Part shown: piece after piece, positions 61,801 to 64,000 of the stretch
Layout of the letters: each line of letters begins with the position of its first letter
How positions within the stretch are numbered: position 1 is the stretch's first letter
NCBI GenBank assembly: GCA_038380795.1
Contig: CM076267.1
Coordinates: 11,763,501-11,827,500 of the forward strand
Source: Pyrocephalus nanus
Lineage: Eukaryota > Chordata > Aves > Passeriformes > Tyrannidae
Length of the DNA: 64,000 bases
Reading direction: 5' to 3'
Translations under genes and position numbers: made by a program
Notes under the pieces: model-generated
Database searches by the model: none
What the model was told of the DNA's origin: nothing
What the model saw: the letters and a program-made list of their open reading frames with translations, nothing else

Positions 61801-64000
61801 GGCGTTTTTTGCAATCAGCGTTCCCAGCTTTTGCATGGGAACCTCTTTGTTTTTTTAATGTCTCCAATTTCATCTAGGTCAGCATTTGTTTTGTGAAGTC
61901 TTTAATGACTATATGCAGGGTGAGATGTTTAGCTAGGTTGTGATTAATGTTTGTATTCTTTGTGCTAAATGTGGATGATTCTGTTTGGCTTAACTTCCTT
62001 TCTTTAGGGCTAAGTTAAATTGTATTACCTTGCACTTGCTGTAGCCTAAGAGCAGCACAGGGGCTGTTACTTTGGCTCAGCTGGTGTCTTATAACTTGTT
62101 AAGCAGCAATAATTTGATCATGTGTCTGAGTCCTGAGGTAAATTCATCCTTCATTTTTACTTGACAGACTTTGCCCTTGAACCAGAGGAGATCTTTTGCT
62201 TGCTTGTAAATCTTTATTCATAGCTTCCACCACCTCTTACCACGTTCTGAACTTTGATTTAAACCAAGGGATTAAGGTCAAAATGAGCCTGCCCTTAGTC
62301 CCTTTGTTTAGTTCTTCTTGGGGGTAAGATGGCCTTGGATTTAGAGTCAAGTGGTATAGGAGATACAGGAGAGAAACTGGTAGAGTTCATGTCAGATGAA
62401 TCAAAATTTTACTGGTCCGTCACACCACATTTTTTCAGTTTGGATTTCCTAATTGGTCCTGACATATGTATTTGATGCAGTAAATAGCTTTATCTGGGGA
62501 AACCGATTTCTTTCATCATTCTTTCATGGATGTAGCAGTTGTGGAAATCTTCTACTGTGCACACAGTATATGGGAAGAAAATAGGATGGTTACTAAAGAA
62601 GTCAGATGACCAGCTGTGGTATCAGAGTCAATTATTGAGTCCAATTTCCAGTCATGGCAGGACGTTTTGTATAGCTGGGCAGCTTAAGTTTTACCCCAGT
62701 GCAGGGGCCTGAGGATGGTTGAAAAAGGATGCTGAGTCATGGGGAGAAAGTGAACAGCACCACTGATGGAGGCCAAATAAAAATGGGTTGTCAGGACTAT
62801 GTTAGACTGTTTAGGACACAACTGCTTGCATTTCTGTAACTGCTCTTTTTCTTTTAAAAGGAGGAGGATATTTGTGCTTATTTTTTTGTGATATATAAAG
62901 TCTGAAAAACAGTAATTATTTTAAACTATGCTATGACTGCATTATTTATATTGAAAGCTCTTTGGGAAGGGTGGTTTCTTCTTTGTAGCACATTAGAGTT
63001 CCCTTGCTTGCTCAGGGTTTCACATTGCCTCTGAAATACGAATATCAGATTTAGTAGTCTGAGGTAATTAATGACAAAAGGAATGAAAGTTTCAGCGATG
63101 TCTTGACTCCACCTTAGTATTTCCTTTTCTCCCTCTGAATATGACTTGCTTTATTTGCTGTACCTAATGATGATGATTGTTTATGGGGGAGAAAAGTGGA
63201 TGCAGGTGCTTAGGTCTGTCTTTTGTTTTTTAAAGGCGTGGGGAGTGGGGGAAACAAGCTTCAGGAAAACAGAAGCCACGCTGACTGTTAATATTTTATA
63301 AGCTGTGTTACTGTGACACATTTTTGGCTTTGGAGCTTTTTTCCCATGATTTTTTCCCTTGAGGCAATGGTTTGCTTAAACTGGGGCTTTGAAGGGTGTG
63401 TGAAGAAAGCCCAAAAAACTGATATGTTTCAGGAATTGGAGCTTTCCACTTGTAGATCAGGCAGTCACACTGCACTTATATTTGAAGCCATATCAGTTTG
63501 ATTCTTTAGGTTCTGTTAACCACATGGAAACCATATACTGTCCTCAAGTAACTGTTGAACAGGCCACTTACTTGATGTACTAAAACTTCTCTGTGCTCAT
63601 TTGAAACTGCATAGAAGAAGAAAATCTGAGATATTAGCATCTAAAAAAAAATGTTAGATCAAGTTCTGTGTGCTCTTGCATTCACCTCCACCCCCAATGT
63701 ATAGAGCTAGAAGCACAATTTAGCCTAGTGTGATGATAGTTAAATAAAGGGAATCCTATACTCTGATACATCTTCTGGCACGTGCTCTGATTCTGACTTT
63801 TCTGCATGACCTCGAGTCAGCCTCCTTATGTGAATTTTGCCTTTGTTTCCACTGTATCAAAAAACTGGAACCAATACTATCTAGATCATACACAAGTCTG
63901 TGCAGAGTAGTGTTATAAATTACTGTTATTGAACATTCATTCTAAAAGTTACTGAGCAAACATTTTTTCACTAAAAGTAAAACATTTCTTCCTGCTCTGA

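Larger units (their letters stand above)
6289..64000 (+). other. CLASP1: CLASP1 gene, 5' part (transcribed region seen in this window)
   Basis: CLASP1 encodes a microtubule plus-end tracking protein that promotes rescue and suppresses catastrophe. It acts at the cell cortex, kinetochores and Golgi, with partners such as EB1 and CLIP-170. Seven coding exons in this window splice in frame (195+79+104+92+76+98+68 bases = 237 codons plus one base). The product is nearly identical, as I remember it, to the vertebrate CLASP1 N-terminus, i.e. TOG1. CLASP2 is the close paralogue; the MEP..ME.CLAQVLQKD start and the KSGNMIQS segment favour CLASP1. All seven visible donors are U2-type (GTAAG, GTGAG or GTATG class). 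The upstream non-coding exon and the linker, TOG2, TOG3 and C-terminal domains lie outside the window. The span given starts at the first exon seen and runs to the window edge. Confidence 0.95.
45218..64000 (+). other. CLASP1 intron (at least 18.8 kb, runs off the window)
   Basis: Starts at donor gtgagt and has no acceptor plus exon matching the next CLASP1 residues before the window ends. It contains a CR1 tail at 55690-55846 and a TTTTTTTTTCTA duplication at 54841-54873. A TAAT-rich block at about 47.88-48.13 kb may be a regulatory element. I see no tRNA, snRNA or protein-coding gene; the short open frames lack domains. Confidence 0.8.

Noticed and set aside
1..64000. CRISPR arrays, operons, tRNA genes, intact retroviral or LINE coding regions
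   Set aside because: None is seen. Mobile elements are short CR1 tails only, and no tRNA-like internal promoter box pair was found by eye.

Overview
The window looks like avian nuclear DNA. It has long AT-rich introns, GT/AG exon boundaries, several CR1 LINE tails of the kind typical of birds, and no prokaryotic gene structure. A turtle or crocodilian cannot be fully excluded, because CR1 also occurs there. The whole window reads as the 5' part of one plus-strand gene, CLASP1 (cytoplasmic linker-associated protein 1, a microtubule plus-end rescue factor).

Layout: 1-6288 is upstream intron. 6289-6763 is the first coding exon, with a 5'UTR that carries short upstream ORFs. 6764-40276 is a 33.5-kb intron. 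Six further coding exons lie between 40277 and 45217. From 45218 to the window end is a further intron of at least 18.8 kb. The seven coding exons join in frame to 237 codons plus one base, covering essentially the N-terminal TOG1 HEAT-repeat domain. The non-coding first exon and its promoter lie before the window; the rest of the protein lies after it.

The most notable content is inside the 33.5-kb intron. A CpG island at about 38.47-39.31 kb contains, on the minus strand, a gene for U4atac snRNA of the minor (U12-type) spliceosome, at about 38797-38915. The RNA shows the U6atac-pairing regions, the 15.5K kink-turn 5' stem-loop, a 3' stem-loop and an Sm site. Upstream, at the expected distances, are a PSE-like block, a ZNF143/STAF site and an ATGCAAAT octamer. 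Human RNU4ATAC also lies antisense inside CLASP1, so this nested arrangement appears to be conserved across amniotes. A strong CTCF-like motif and a CR1 copy lie just beyond the enhancer.

The remaining sequence is intron with scattered CR1 fragments, homopolymer and TG/TA runs, and some candidate regulatory sequence that cannot be proved without alignment. Open reading frames outside the listed exons appear to be chance.
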